A DNA stretch of 48,426 nt. Source: DATKXO01 sp035528995 (GTDB taxonomy: Bacteria; Planctomycetota; Phycisphaerae; UBA1845). Below, in pieces: positions 9,047 to 16,430 of this stretch (position 1 is its first letter; each line of letters opens with the position of its first letter). The translations under genes and the position numbers were made by a program. The stretch spans positions 1 to 48,426 of the forward strand of contig DATKXO010000426.1 in NCBI GenBank assembly GCA_035528995.1, in the 5' to 3' direction. Below the pieces are notes generated by a model, which was not told the DNA's origin, did no database searches, and was given only the letters and a program-made list of their open reading frames with translations.

Positions 9047-9336
9047 CACTGAGGTGGTGGCCTCATCGGGCTGTCACGGTATCGGACCGGCGGCTCCCGA
9101 TCGATGGACTGGGCCGACCGCTTCTGGTCTTCCTCGGCCATCTGCAGCGCCGCTTGGTCGACGTAATTATCGGCGGCCGACGGCTGCGTCCTCGTCGCCG
9201 GCGCCTGGCGAGCGGGCTCCGCGGCGGTCGGTCCCCGGCGTTCGCTGCACGATGTGATGCAGGTGGCCAAGACCGCGAGGAGGGTCGCGAACGCGAATCG
9301 CCACGGCAGTCGGGTGCTGGAGGTTGTCCCGTTCAT
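9046..9336 (-). CDS. Small predicted lipoprotein, unknown function
   Basis: A 96-residue protein whose N-terminus is a typical lipoprotein signal: TRLPWRF followed by a hydrophobic stretch and a Cys in the lipobox-like ITSC. The mature part is short, Pro/Arg/Gln-rich and predicted disordered, with no recognised domain. A weak AGGGG motif lies about ten bases before the ATG. It is convergent with the phosphodiesterase lipoprotein and divergent from the beta-propeller lipoprotein gene. Short lipoproteins with disordered bodies are common in Planctomycetes. The signal sequence is the main reason to accept it as a gene. Confidence 0.55.
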   Translation of the reverse strand: MNGTTSSTRLPWRFAFATLLAVLATCITSCSERRGPTAAEPARQAPATRTQPSAADNYVDQAALQMAEEDQKRSAQSIDREPPVRYRDSPMRPPPQ

Positions 9337-9426
9337 CGTTCTGGCCCCTTACCTTAACTGTAGCCGAAGCGCGGGCCACGGGCCACGGCGGGCGGTGAAT
9401 CCCCGTGCCGCCCGGGCGGTCCGAGC

Positions 9427-9456
9427 TTGCAGACCCCGATTCCGCTGCGGTATGAT
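9427..9456 (+). promoter_or_regulatory. Candidate promoter for the Gly/Asp-rich lipoprotein gene
   Basis: TTGCAG (9427-9432), an 18-base spacer, then TATGAT (9451-9456, five of six matches to a sigma-70 -10). It lies about 150 bases before the start at 9605. The -35 match is weak. Confidence 0.3.
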
Positions 9457-9604
9457 CCCGCGCATTCCGGGCTTGTCTGGAGATGGGAGGCGTAAGCGAA
9501 CGACCGAGGCCGGACCTCAGGGTCGGCCGCGTCGCGCAGTCATTGAGGACGCCGGGGCGGTACCGGCGGAGTCGAAACCCACAACCACGAGAGGAGCGGA
9601 TGCC

Positions 9605-10723
9605 ATGAAGGCGACCAAGACGCTGGGATACGCGTTGATTCTGATGCTGGCGGCGACGATGGGATGGGCCGGCTGCGACGCCGCGGCCGGGCTGGGAGGC
9701 GGTGGCGCCGGCGACATCCTGGATGACATCACCGGCGGCGGGGGAGGGCTCGATGGCGATGGCGACGGCACCGGCGGCGAAGACGGTAACGGTGCCACCG
9801 GGGCGGGTGACCCCATCGAAATCAGCGTCTTCGCCACCAACACCGGAACGGACGCCTCGGGCATCGCTCTGCGACCATCCGACGGGGCACTCTTCCTGGT
9901 CAATCGCGACGGGCTGTTCGGGCCGATCGCCGAAGACGCCGACCTGTCCACGCTCGATCCGATCGGTGCCGAGAACCTGTTCGACGCCGATCTCTTCGAC
10001 ATGGAGACCGGCGGCTTCGTGTTGGCCATTAGCGAGGCCGGCGAGTTCTGGATCGGCACGGCCAGCGCTTCGACACTGGCCGTCGTCCCGCCCGAGGGCG
10101 GCGACGCCGAGCCATTCCTCGGCCTGGTCCAGGGCGGCGTGGATGTGTCCAACGTCAACCCGGAGACCATGGCCTTCGTGCCCGACGGCTTCAGCGGCCC
10201 GCAGATGCAGCCCGGCAACCTCCTGGTGGGCGAGGAGGCCGGCCAGTCCGACCTGTCCGCCATCGACGTGGCCGGCGACCGGGCGGTGGTCAACGTCGAC
10301 AAGCCGCTGGACGAGGAAGGTGACCTCATCGTCCGGCTCGCCCATCACCTGGCGTTCGGACCGGATGACACGCTGTACGGGTCGAACGACGTGGCCTCCG
10401 CGTTGAATGCCGGGATTCAGACCATCGACACCGATGGCGTTCCCACCGACCTGCCGGGGACCGTGGGCGTGTCGGCCCGTTCGTTCGTCGTGCTCGATGA
10501 CGGCGACCTGCTGATCCGCGGGGTCTACGATCCGGCCGACGGGGCGACGGTCAACGGCATCATTCTCTGGGACGCGGACACAGAGGCGGTCACCATCTTC
10601 GAAGACCTGCCCGACACGGACCTCTCGGGCAACGACGAGCTGATCATCAGCGCCGACCGCAGCACCATCTACCTCGCCCTACCGGAGCGCAGCGAAATCT
10701 GGCGAGGCACCGACAACCGGTAG
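9605..10723 (+). CDS. Lipoprotein with Gly/Asp-rich linker and predicted beta-propeller domain
   Basis: A 372-residue exported protein. The signal peptide ends in WAGC (lipobox Cys at about residue 24). Residues about 25-70 are a Gly/Asp-rich linker (GGGGG, DGDGDG, EDGNG). The rest looks like an NHL/SMP-30-type beta-propeller, with repeated short strands such as ASGIALRPSDGALFLVN and HHLAFGPDDTLYGSND. No catalytic motif is evident, so a binding or structural role is as likely as an enzymatic one. The start is set by GAGAGGAGCGG before the ATG; the same frame is open back to 9254 but that extension is not protein-like. The protein is strongly acidic. Confidence 0.75.
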   Translation: MKATKTLGYALILMLAATMGWAGCDAAAGLGGGGAGDILDDITGGGGGLDGDGDGTGGEDGNGATGAGDPIEISVFATNTGTDASGIALRPSDGALFLVNRDGLFGPIAEDADLSTLDPIGAENLFDADLFDMETGGFVLAISEAGEFWIGTASASTLAVVPPEGGDAEPFLGLVQGGVDVSNVNPETMAFVPDGFSGPQMQPGNLLVGEEAGQSDLSAIDVAGDRAVVNVDKPLDEEGDLIVRLAHHLAFGPDDTLYGSNDVASALNAGIQTIDTDGVPTDLPGTVGVSARSFVVLDDGDLLIRGVYDPADGATVNGIILWDADTEAVTIFEDLPDTDLSGNDELIISADRSTIYLALPERSEIWRGTDNR

Positions 10724-10778
10724 CACGACCCGCCCCGACGACCCGCGTTCCGGGCTGTCACTGTGGGACTCGCACGCG

Positions 10779-12032
10779 TCACGCAGGTGCCGGTGACGCC
10801 CCCCTCCGGTTGCGCCCCTGGATCATTGTCTGGTGATACTCGGCTGACCGCCGCGTTCGCCAGTGTTCGCCCAGTTGCCGGGCGGCCTCGGCGGGCGGAA
10901 TGACTTTGAATTCGGCCCGGTCGGCCCAGAGGGCAAGGCGGTCGATCGTCTCGATTGCGTCGGCCACGTCGAAGCACACGGTGGCCTCGAAGCGCTCCGC
11001 CAGGTAGGCCTCGACCCGGGCGGCCAGGTCCTCGGGTGACGCGACTTCGCCGCCTGCCGCGTGGCACAGCGCGTAGGCCAGGAACCCCTCCTTCACCTCT
11101 TCCTGGGCGATCATCGAGATCAGGGCGTAAACGACGCCGGCGTTGTTGTCCAGGTTCTGGTAGTACAGGTTGCGGGTACGCTGCGAGTCACGCGACGCCC
11201 GCGCCGAGCGGTAGCCCATGATGGTGCGGAACGCCAGAATGCCCGCGCCGATCAGCACTATCCACAGCAGCCGGCTCCAGTACACCAGCCCCCCGAGCAG
11301 CTTGAGCACCTTGGTGGCCGTGCTGCCCACCACCCCGGCCCCGCCGCCCACAACCTTGAGCCGATCGAGCCAGCTCATGGCCACCTCGGCGTGCGGCAGC
11401 AGGGCCTCCACCTCGCCGACGGGGATGTCCTTGAACAGCTTGAGAACGATGTGCGGGTCATCGCGGAGGCGGGTGACGATGGCCAACCGCCGGTGCACCG
11501 GCACCTCGCGCTGCTCACCGCGGACGGGGTGTCGCAAGCTCCGACAGCGCGATTCGGTCGTGGCCCCGCCGCGAGTCCAGACCCCCAACTGGGCGACCCG
11601 CTCCGGATGCACCCGCACCTTGAGCCCGCGGACCCGGGCCGCCCGGATGGTGGCCTCGATCCCCACGTTGTCCAGCCGCTGGAAGTTGGCCTTCTCCAAC
11701 AGGTAGGACAACCGCGCTTCGAGGTCGGCATAGCCCTCGGGCGTGCGTGCCGCTTTGACGTCGGCCAACGGCTGCGTCTCGCGGTCGGGGTTGAAGGCCG
11801 CGTATCGGTCACCCAGGTCGCGCTTCAGCGCCGAGGCCTCCTGCTCGATCACGTCCTCGACGGCCTTGTAGACCGAAGCAAGCGCGGAAGCGTCGGGACC
11901 GAACCGGGCGGTGTCGTCGGCGATGGCGGCGGCCAGCTCGCACGAGCGGATGGGCACGAAGCGGTCGTCCGGCCGATGCCAGGCGGTCCCGGCCGTCGGA
12001 TCGCGCGACAACACGTCGGATGCGGCTGGCAT
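10779..12032 (-). CDS. DUF3754/TMEM143-family membrane protein
   Basis: A 417-residue protein resembling the DUF3754 family, whose eukaryotic member is TMEM143. The diagnostic block is VLKLFKDIPVGEVEALLP near residues 200-220. Two hydrophobic helices follow (about 240-285: VVGSTATKVLKLLGGLVYW and LLWIVLIGAGILAF). The C-terminal part (about 305-400) is soluble and helical. It is predicted to sit in the inner membrane. The family function is not established. It lies just downstream of the microcompartment operon on the same strand, 75 bases after its last stop, so read-through is possible, but nothing links it functionally to the compartment. The ATG at 12032 has no strong ribosome site. Confidence 0.72.
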   Translation of the reverse strand: MPAASDVLSRDPTAGTAWHRPDDRFVPIRSCELAAAIADDTARFGPDASALASVYKAVEDVIEQEASALKRDLGDRYAAFNPDRETQPLADVKAARTPEGYADLEARLSYLLEKANFQRLDNVGIEATIRAARVRGLKVRVHPERVAQLGVWTRGGATTESRCRSLRHPVRGEQREVPVHRRLAIVTRLRDDPHIVLKLFKDIPVGEVEALLPHAEVAMSWLDRLKVVGGGAGVVGSTATKVLKLLGGLVYWSRLLWIVLIGAGILAFRTIMGYRSARASRDSQRTRNLYYQNLDNNAGVVYALISMIAQEEVKEGFLAYALCHAAGGEVASPEDLAARVEAYLAERFEATVCFDVADAIETIDRLALWADRAEFKVIPPAEAARQLGEHWRTRRSAEYHQTMIQGRNRRGASPAPA

Positions 12033-12107
12033 GGGGCCATGATATACCTTGGGCGCCAGGTGGGCGACCGGGCGTTGCAGCGCTCCCTGTGGTTGAATCG
12101 AGTCAGG

Positions 12108-12377
12108 TCAGGCTACGTCGATGTGATCCACGATGCCGACGATCACCGACCGAACCGGGGCCGTCGGATCGTCCAGAACCTGTCGGGCGGAGTTGCCCTC
12201 GTCGATCATCAGGACGGTCTGGCCCACGCCGGCGTCCACGCCGTCGATGGCGATCAGGTAGCTGCCGTCCTCGCGTCCGTCGGCCGTGATCCGATCGACC
12301 AGCAGCATACGACGTTTGTCGTACACCGGGTGGTTGATCGTGGAGTAGATCTCGCCCTTGACGATACCGAGGATCAT
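12108..12377 (-). CDS. BMC-P (EutN/CcmL family) pentameric shell vertex protein, last gene of operon
   Basis: An 89-residue EutN/CcmL-type protein that should form pentamers capping the vertices of the microcompartment shell. Visible family marks are the start MILGIVKGEIYSTINHPVYDKRRMLLVDRI, the central AIDGVDAGVGQTVLMIDEGNSAR (the GxGxxVL...G.SAR signature) and the C-terminal VIVGIVDHIDV strand. Its length is normal for the family. It is one of three BMC-P proteins in the operon, and it is separated from the preceding one by a 131-base gap holding a strong hairpin element. Having three BMC-P paralogues is usual for Haliangium-type shells. Confidence 0.92.
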   Translation of the reverse strand: MILGIVKGEIYSTINHPVYDKRRMLLVDRITADGREDGSYLIAIDGVDAGVGQTVLMIDEGNSARQVLDDPTAPVRSVIVGIVDHIDVA

Positions 12378-12410
12378 TGAGCGTGCTCTTTCGTCCGTGT
12401 GTCGGGTGTC

Positions 12411-12493
12411 ATGCTTTCACGCGGCGAAGCCGCGGGTAAGCATGCTTCGAGTACTCGTGCGAGGTGGGTTGCGCTTCGCTTCACCCACCCTAC
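12411..12493. repeat. Composite hairpin plus dispersed palindrome between two BMC-P genes
   Basis: The first part is a two-stem hairpin: ATGCTT (12411-12416) pairs with AAGCAT (12438-12443), and inside it GCGGC (12421-12425) pairs with GCCGC (12429-12433) across a GAA loop. The second part is GGTGGGT (12463-12469) pairing with ACCCACC (12483-12489) around a loop containing GCTTCGCTTC. The second part is nearly identical to an element at 14863-14893 in the same operon. It may be a REP-like repeat or an mRNA processing/stability element. Confidence 0.7.
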
Positions 12494-12508
12494 CTCCTGC
12501 TTCCTGTG

Positions 12509-12784
12509 CTATTCGTCCGGCCGGTGCACCGCGTCCACGATCCCGATGATGGTGTGATCCACCGGAACGAACCAGGGATCGAGGGCCAGCGCCGCCTCCC
12601 GCCCTCCTTCAAAGTAGATCAGCTCGCCGGGACCGGCCATCCGCGTCGAGTCGGCCGCCACCAGCGGCGAGCCTTTCGGCTTGCTCTTTCGATCCAGCGG
12701 CTGGACGAGCAGCAACGGCACGCCGACCAGGCCGTCGGCCACGACGCAGGCCACCACGGTTCCGATGACGCGTCCCAGGAGCAC
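12509..12784 (-). CDS. BMC-P (EutN/CcmL family) shell vertex protein
   Basis: A 91-residue vertex protein with the N-terminal MLLGRVIGTVVACVVADGL strand pattern, the LLLVQPLD strand and the C-terminal IIGIVDAV strand of the EutN/CcmL fold. The middle is unusual: GELIYFEGGREAALALDPWFVPVD replaces the usual GxGxxVLxxxGxSAR loop found in the other two BMC-P proteins here, so its pore-side loop differs. The start is a GTG at 12784, two bases after the TAG stop of the tandem-domain shell gene, implying translational coupling. It matches the pattern in H. ochraceum-type loci of several divergent BMC-P paralogues. Confidence 0.9.
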   Translation of the reverse strand: MLLGRVIGTVVACVVADGLVGVPLLLVQPLDRKSKPKGSPLVAADSTRMAGPGELIYFEGGREAALALDPWFVPVDHTIIGIVDAVHRPDE

Positions 12785-12786
12785 GG

Positions 12787-13389
12787 CTACTCACTCTCCT
12801 GCGCTTTGTGCGGCCAGCGGCGGAAACGCGTGGACTCGCCGGTCTCTCGTGCCATCTCCTCGTGCAGGGCCGGGATCACGGTGGTCCACAGCCCGCCGCG
12901 ACGATCGGCGATGGCCGCGGTGCCGATCTCGATGGCCGCCTGGACGTCGGCCACCGCCCCGGTGAAATGCACCAGGCCCTTGCCGGCCAGCCCGTCACCC
13001 AGGCGGATTTCCTTCACGTGCACCAGCGCCCCTTTGACGCCGGCCTCGGCGGCCCGGACGGTCGCCGCCACCGTCTCGGTCTCGATGATCCCCAGCGCGT
13101 CGAATGTGTCGTCGCGGCGCTTGCCGAACACCGCGTCGTGGACCTCTTCGTGTACGTCGGCCAGCAGGACGTGGTCGACGACGGATTCTCCTCCCACCCT
13201 CAAGCCGGCCGTCAGCGATTCCTCGACCGACGCGACGCTCCCGCCGACCAGCACCAGGTACTTTCCGCGATGGATGGTCCCGGCGTGAATCCGATCGATC
13301 GGTGCCGCCTTGACCATGGCGTCGCCGACGGTCGTGCCGGTGGCAACGGAGTCGAGCTCGACGATCGCGATGGCCGGGTATGGCGTCAT
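12787..13389 (-). CDS. BMC-T tandem-domain trimeric shell protein, resembling H. ochraceum BMC-T1
   Basis: A 200-residue protein with two fused BMC domains (about 5-90 and 97-185). Domain 1 reads AIAIVELDSVATGTTVGDAM, then GKYLVLVGGSVASVEESL. Domain 2 reads ALGIIETETVAATVRAAEAG, then GKGLVHFTGAVADVQAAIE. These are the standard BMC strand-helix landmarks. The overall sequence pattern recalls the single-layer BMC-T1 (Hoch_5812) of H. ochraceum; this is recollection of that sequence, not an alignment. It forms pseudohexameric trimers tiling the facets. No Cys cluster for a PduT-type iron-sulfur centre is present. The ATG overlaps the stop of the aldehyde dehydrogenase gene (ATGA), so the two are coupled. 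Confidence 0.92.
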   Translation of the reverse strand: MTPYPAIAIVELDSVATGTTVGDAMVKAAPIDRIHAGTIHRGKYLVLVGGSVASVEESLTAGLRVGGESVVDHVLLADVHEEVHDAVFGKRRDDTFDALGIIETETVAATVRAAEAGVKGALVHVKEIRLGDGLAGKGLVHFTGAVADVQAAIEIGTAAIADRRGGLWTTVIPALHEEMARETGESTRFRRWPHKAQESE

Positions 13390-14834
13390 GTGATCCGGAA
13401 ATGATCCACCAGGGTGCAGCGCCGCTCGCGGGTGAAGTCGCGGGCCTTGGTCAGCCCTTCACCGGTCGGGCTGGCAATGGAAAACGAGGTATAGCCCTCG
13501 CCGTGCCAGCCCAGCCCGGAAACGGCCGGGCCGTTCTTCACGAAAATGCTGCAATCGCACACGCGGGCCATTCGGCTCAGGTTGTCCAGGTTCCGGGAAT
13601 GCATGACCGCCGTGTGCCGGCGGCCCAGCTCGGCCTCGACGGCCAGGTCGATGCCCTCGTCGGCGTTGGACACCCGCACGACCGGCATGATGGGCATCAT
13701 CTGCTCGGTCCAGACCAGCGGGTGGTTGGCGTCCACCTGGATCAGCCCCAGGCGCACGCGATGGTCCACGTTCATGCCGATGCGCGACAGGATGGCGCCC
13801 GCGTCCTGACCGATCAGCGACTTCTCGACCGTGGCCGACTGTCGCGGGCCTTTCACACCGGTCAGCATCAGCCGTTCGAGCTGGCGGGCCTGGGCCGGTG
13901 TCAGCAGCACGGCACCGTGACGCACCATCGACTGGATCAGGTTGTCGGCGATCGACTTGACCGCGATGATCGTCTTCTCATCGACGCAGATGACGTTGTT
14001 GTCGAAGGACGCGCCGATGACGATGTCCCGCCCGGCCTGGTCCAGGTCGGCGGTCTCGTCCACCACAACGGGCGGATTGCCCGGCCCGGCGCAGATGGCC
14101 CGCTTCCCGCTGGCCATGGCCTCCTTGACCACGCCCGGACCGCCGGTGACCACGACCAGCCGAATCCCCGGGTGCCTCATCAGGGCCTGGGCGCTCTCGA
14201 TGGTGGGTTCACCCACCGCGGCGACCAGGTTGGCCGGCCCGCCTACGTCGGTGATGGCTTTGTTGATCAACGAGACGTTGTGGACCGAGACCTTCTTTGC
14301 GGCGGGATGCACGTTGAAGACCACGGCGTTGCCGGCCGCTACCATGCCGATCGTGTTGCAGATGATCGTCGACGTCGGATTGGTCACCGGCGTGATGGCC
14401 GCGATCACCCCGTAGGGTGCGGGCTCGGTCAGCATCAGTCCGCGGTCGCCGGTGCGGGCCAGGGGGACCAGGTCCTCGGTCCCGGGCGTCTTCTCGGCCA
14501 CCAGCCGGTTCTTCTCGATCTTGTCGTCGTAGCGGCCCAGCCCGGTCTCCTGGAGGGCCTCTTCTGCCAGGGCCTCCGCATTGGCCTTCATGGACCGGCG
14601 GATGCTGGCGACCATCTCTTCGCGCTTGGCCAGCGTCATGCCCATCAACTGTCGATGGGCGGCGGCCGCCGCTCGGACGGCCGAGTCCACGTCCGGGAAC
14701 ACGCCCAGCCGGCCGGGCACAGAAGGCGCCGGCCCGCCTCCGACGGCGGGTGCGGCCCGGCCCGCTCCCGGACCCAGGCGCTCCAGGGCCCGTCGTGCGA
14801 TCGCATCCACCTGTTGATCGGTCAGTCCGGGCAA
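13386..14834 (-). CDS. CoA-acylating aldehyde dehydrogenase of the microcompartment (PduP/EutE type)
   Basis: A 482-residue enzyme predicted to oxidise acetaldehyde (or a related aldehyde) to the acyl-CoA with NAD+ and CoA inside the shell. The catalytic Cys is Cys283 in NNVICVDEKT, the context found in PduP and EutE. ITPVTNP (near residue 140) and GGPGVVKEAM are nucleotide-binding landmarks. The first 18 residues (GLTDQQVDAIARRALERLG) form an amphipathic helix followed by a Pro/Gly/Ala linker, the classic layout of an encapsulation peptide. The start is TTG at 14834: an in-frame TGA lies five codons upstream and no ATG lies between. The stop overlaps the next shell gene. Catalysis itself is established for the family; the in vivo substrate is inferred from the DeoC neighbour. 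Confidence 0.94.
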   Translation of the reverse strand: MPGLTDQQVDAIARRALERLGPGAGRAAPAVGGGPAPSVPGRLGVFPDVDSAVRAAAAAHRQLMGMTLAKREEMVASIRRSMKANAEALAEEALQETGLGRYDDKIEKNRLVAEKTPGTEDLVPLARTGDRGLMLTEPAPYGVIAAITPVTNPTSTIICNTIGMVAAGNAVVFNVHPAAKKVSVHNVSLINKAITDVGGPANLVAAVGEPTIESAQALMRHPGIRLVVVTGGPGVVKEAMASGKRAICAGPGNPPVVVDETADLDQAGRDIVIGASFDNNVICVDEKTIIAVKSIADNLIQSMVRHGAVLLTPAQARQLERLMLTGVKGPRQSATVEKSLIGQDAGAILSRIGMNVDHRVRLGLIQVDANHPLVWTEQMMPIMPVVRVSNADEGIDLAVEAELGRRHTAVMHSRNLDNLSRMARVCDCSIFVKNGPAVSGLGWHGEGYTSFSIASPTGEGLTKARDFTRERRCTLVDHFRIT

Positions 14835-14860
14835 GGTTCGTTCTCTTCAAGTGTATGGGA

Positions 14861-14893
14861 TTGGTGGGTTTCGCTTCGCTTCACCAACCCTAC
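14861..14893. repeat. Second copy of the dispersed palindrome, upstream of the aldehyde dehydrogenase gene
   Basis: The 31-base core at 14863-14893 matches 12463-12493 at all but two positions. TTGGTG (14861-14866) pairs with CACCAA (14883-14888) around the same GCTTCGCTTC loop. It lies in the 70-base gap between a BMC-P gene and the aldehyde dehydrogenase gene. Similar short palindromes carrying CGCTTCGC and ending in CCTAC are widespread in many genomes. Confidence 0.7.
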
Positions 14894-14904
14894 GTTTGGC
14901 GGTG

Positions 14905-15204
14905 CTAGTCGTCGCGTCCCTTCTTGTACTTGATCTCGCCGCCGACCTCCCAGTTGTCCACGATGGCCATGATGACCGCGTCGCAGGGCCGCTTGTCCGT
15001 CAGGACCGTCTGGCGGGCGGAACTGCCAGTGGCGTACAGCACCATCTCGCCGACTCCGGCGCCGACGACGTCGACGGCCACCACCTGGCCGCTGGTCTCG
15101 TTGCCCTCCAGATCAACCGGGCGCAGGAGCATGAAGCGCACGCCGTCCAGGGTCTGCACCTTCTGCGTTGCGACGACCGTGCCCACGACCTTGGCCAGTA
15201 ACAT
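14905..15204 (-). CDS. BMC-P (EutN/CcmL family) shell vertex protein
   Basis: A 99-residue vertex protein: MLLAKVVGTVVATQKVQTLDG at the start, then FMLLRPVDLEG, AVDVVGAGVGEMVLYATGSSARQT and AVIMAIVDNWEV. It carries the full GxGxxVL...G.SAR loop and is the most canonical of the three BMC-P proteins here. The ATG at 15204 is preceded by AAGGAGA at good spacing, so the longer open frame to 15294 is not used. A charged tail (IKYKKGRDD) follows the fold. It sits between BMC-H and the aldehyde dehydrogenase, with a GC-rich hairpin in the upstream gap. Confidence 0.94.
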   Translation of the reverse strand: MLLAKVVGTVVATQKVQTLDGVRFMLLRPVDLEGNETSGQVVAVDVVGAGVGEMVLYATGSSARQTVLTDKRPCDAVIMAIVDNWEVGGEIKYKKGRDD

Positions 15205-15282
15205 CCGCTCTCCTTCAGCGGCCGGGCGGCCTGCTCCCGCACCGGCCGCATGAGTGCCACCGGCGGCTCGTCCACCGGTGCA

Positions 15283-15301
15283 CGGGCGGGCCATCCGCCC
15301 G
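15283..15301. terminator. GC-rich hairpin between BMC-H and BMC-P genes
   Basis: CGGGCGG (15283-15289) pairs perfectly with CCGCCCG (15295-15301) across a five-base loop, in the 123-base gap after the BMC-H gene. There is no T tract. It could partly terminate or protect the 3' end of the upstream mRNA, which would help keep BMC-H more abundant than the vertex protein; that role is inference. Confidence 0.4.
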
Positions 15302-15327
15302 CGGCACCCACTATGCGTCCCAGCCGG

Positions 15328-15636
15328 CTATTTCGCCTTCATCGCCGCCCGGACCTGATCGGCTCGGCCCAAGGGCAGGACCAGGTCGATGTTGTTGTGC
15401 GGACGCGCGATCACGTGCACCGAGACGATCTCGCCCACGCGGGCGGCCGCCGTCTGGCCGGCGTCACAGGCGGCTCGCACCGCGGCCACGTCACCACGGA
15501 CGATCGCGGTCACGTAGCCGCCGCCGATCTTCTCGTACGAGACCAGCTCCACCTTCGCGGCCTTGACCATGGCGTCGGACGCCTCGACCATGGCGGCGAA
15601 CCCGCGTGTCTCGATCATTCCCAGGGCTTCTGCCAT
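15328..15636 (-). CDS. BMC-H single-domain hexameric shell protein
   Basis: A 102-residue canonical BMC-domain protein, the expected main facet tile. It opens with MAEALGMIETRGFAAMVEASDAMVKAAKVEL, where the Lys after AMV is the conserved edge residue. KIGGGYVTAIVRGDVAAVRAA follows, then the helix leading to VHVIARPHNNIDLVLPL. The pore loop KIGGG is typical of metabolosome BMC-H proteins. The ribosome site AAGGAG is nine bases before the ATG and is the strongest in the operon, fitting the high copy number needed. It is the only BMC-H in the operon. Confidence 0.97.
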   Translation of the reverse strand: MAEALGMIETRGFAAMVEASDAMVKAAKVELVSYEKIGGGYVTAIVRGDVAAVRAACDAGQTAAARVGEIVSVHVIARPHNNIDLVLPLGRADQVRAAMKAK

Positions 15637-15731
15637 CGCCGATTATCTCCTTGGTTGTGTCAGGCGATTGTCTGCAATTCCGAATGCTTCCGGCGTACGA
15701 TCGGGCCGCCTTCAGGCTCCGCGCCGGTCCG

Positions 15732-16358
15732 TCAGCTCGGGGACACCTCGCGACCGGTGATGCTGTCGATCGCGGCGGTGGCCGCCCGCCAGCCCACGTC
15801 GATATCCCGTTCCTCGCCGCCCAGGTAGACGCGCCCGAAACTGCCGTAGGAGCGCACTTCCAGGATGTTGATGTTGGCCGCCTTCTCCGCCTCGTTGGCC
15901 GCCAGGGCGGCATAGGCCGCCGGCTCCACCTCCATCACGTACAGGCTCTCGCCCGGGATGATCATGTTGCCGTGGCGCATGCGGTTGATCAACTGTGTCT
16001 GGTGATCGTCGACCCGGCGAATGACCTGACTGGACAGCGTCCGGGGCTTGCGGCGATCCTCCTCCTTCAGCTCCAGGGCTTGGAGGATGGCCCGTCCGGC
16101 CTGGCGGACGTCGGCCTGCGACTCCGAGTGGATCTCCAGCAGCCCGTACAAACGCTCGACGATCTGCATCCCGGGCGTGACCCGCGTCGATTTCAAGGCG
16201 ATGTCGGTAACCCGGTTGATCTCGATGCCTGGGGATATCTCCACGTACAGCGAGGCCATGCCGGCGATGGGCAGGAAACCCTGGGCCACCGTGCCGAGGA
16301 ACGCGGCGTGCTGCGGCTGCAGGCTGTCCAGAAACACGTAGGAACGTAGCTCAACCAT
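15732..16358 (-). CDS. BMC-T tandem-domain shell protein of the stacked (double-layer) type, resembling H. ochraceum BMC-T2
   Basis: A 208-residue protein with two divergent BMC domains. Domain 1 opens with ELRSYVFLDSLQPQHAAFLGTVAQGFLP and contains ASLYVEISPGIEINRVTDIALKST. Domain 2 includes HGNMIIPGESLYVMEVEPAAYAALAANEAEKAANINILEV. This pattern matches what I recall of Hoch_5816 (BMC-T2), whose trimers stack face to face around a gated central pore; EutL and CsoS1D are functional parallels. It would be the likely gate for larger metabolites or cofactors. The stacking and gating are inferred from that family. The gene lies second in the operon, 72 bases after the RpiB-DeoC fusion. Confidence 0.9.
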   Translation of the reverse strand: MVELRSYVFLDSLQPQHAAFLGTVAQGFLPIAGMASLYVEISPGIEINRVTDIALKSTRVTPGMQIVERLYGLLEIHSESQADVRQAGRAILQALELKEEDRRKPRTLSSQVIRRVDDHQTQLINRMRHGNMIIPGESLYVMEVEPAAYAALAANEAEKAANINILEVRSYGSFGRVYLGGEERDIDVGWRAATAAIDSITGREVSPS

Positions 16359-16430
16359 AGGCTAAGACCTTACCATACTGTGCGGCCTCCGTCGTCGCGG
16401 CGCGAGCACGGGGGCCGACCGGGTGAACAC

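Noticed and set aside
9254..9604. 5' extension of the Gly/Asp-rich lipoprotein frame
   Set aside because: The ribosome site and lipoprotein signal both point to the ATG at 9605; the extension is Arg-rich and overlaps another gene.
10724..10778. Terminator between the convergent beta-propeller and DUF3754 genes
   Set aside because: No stem of useful length was found in the 55-base gap.
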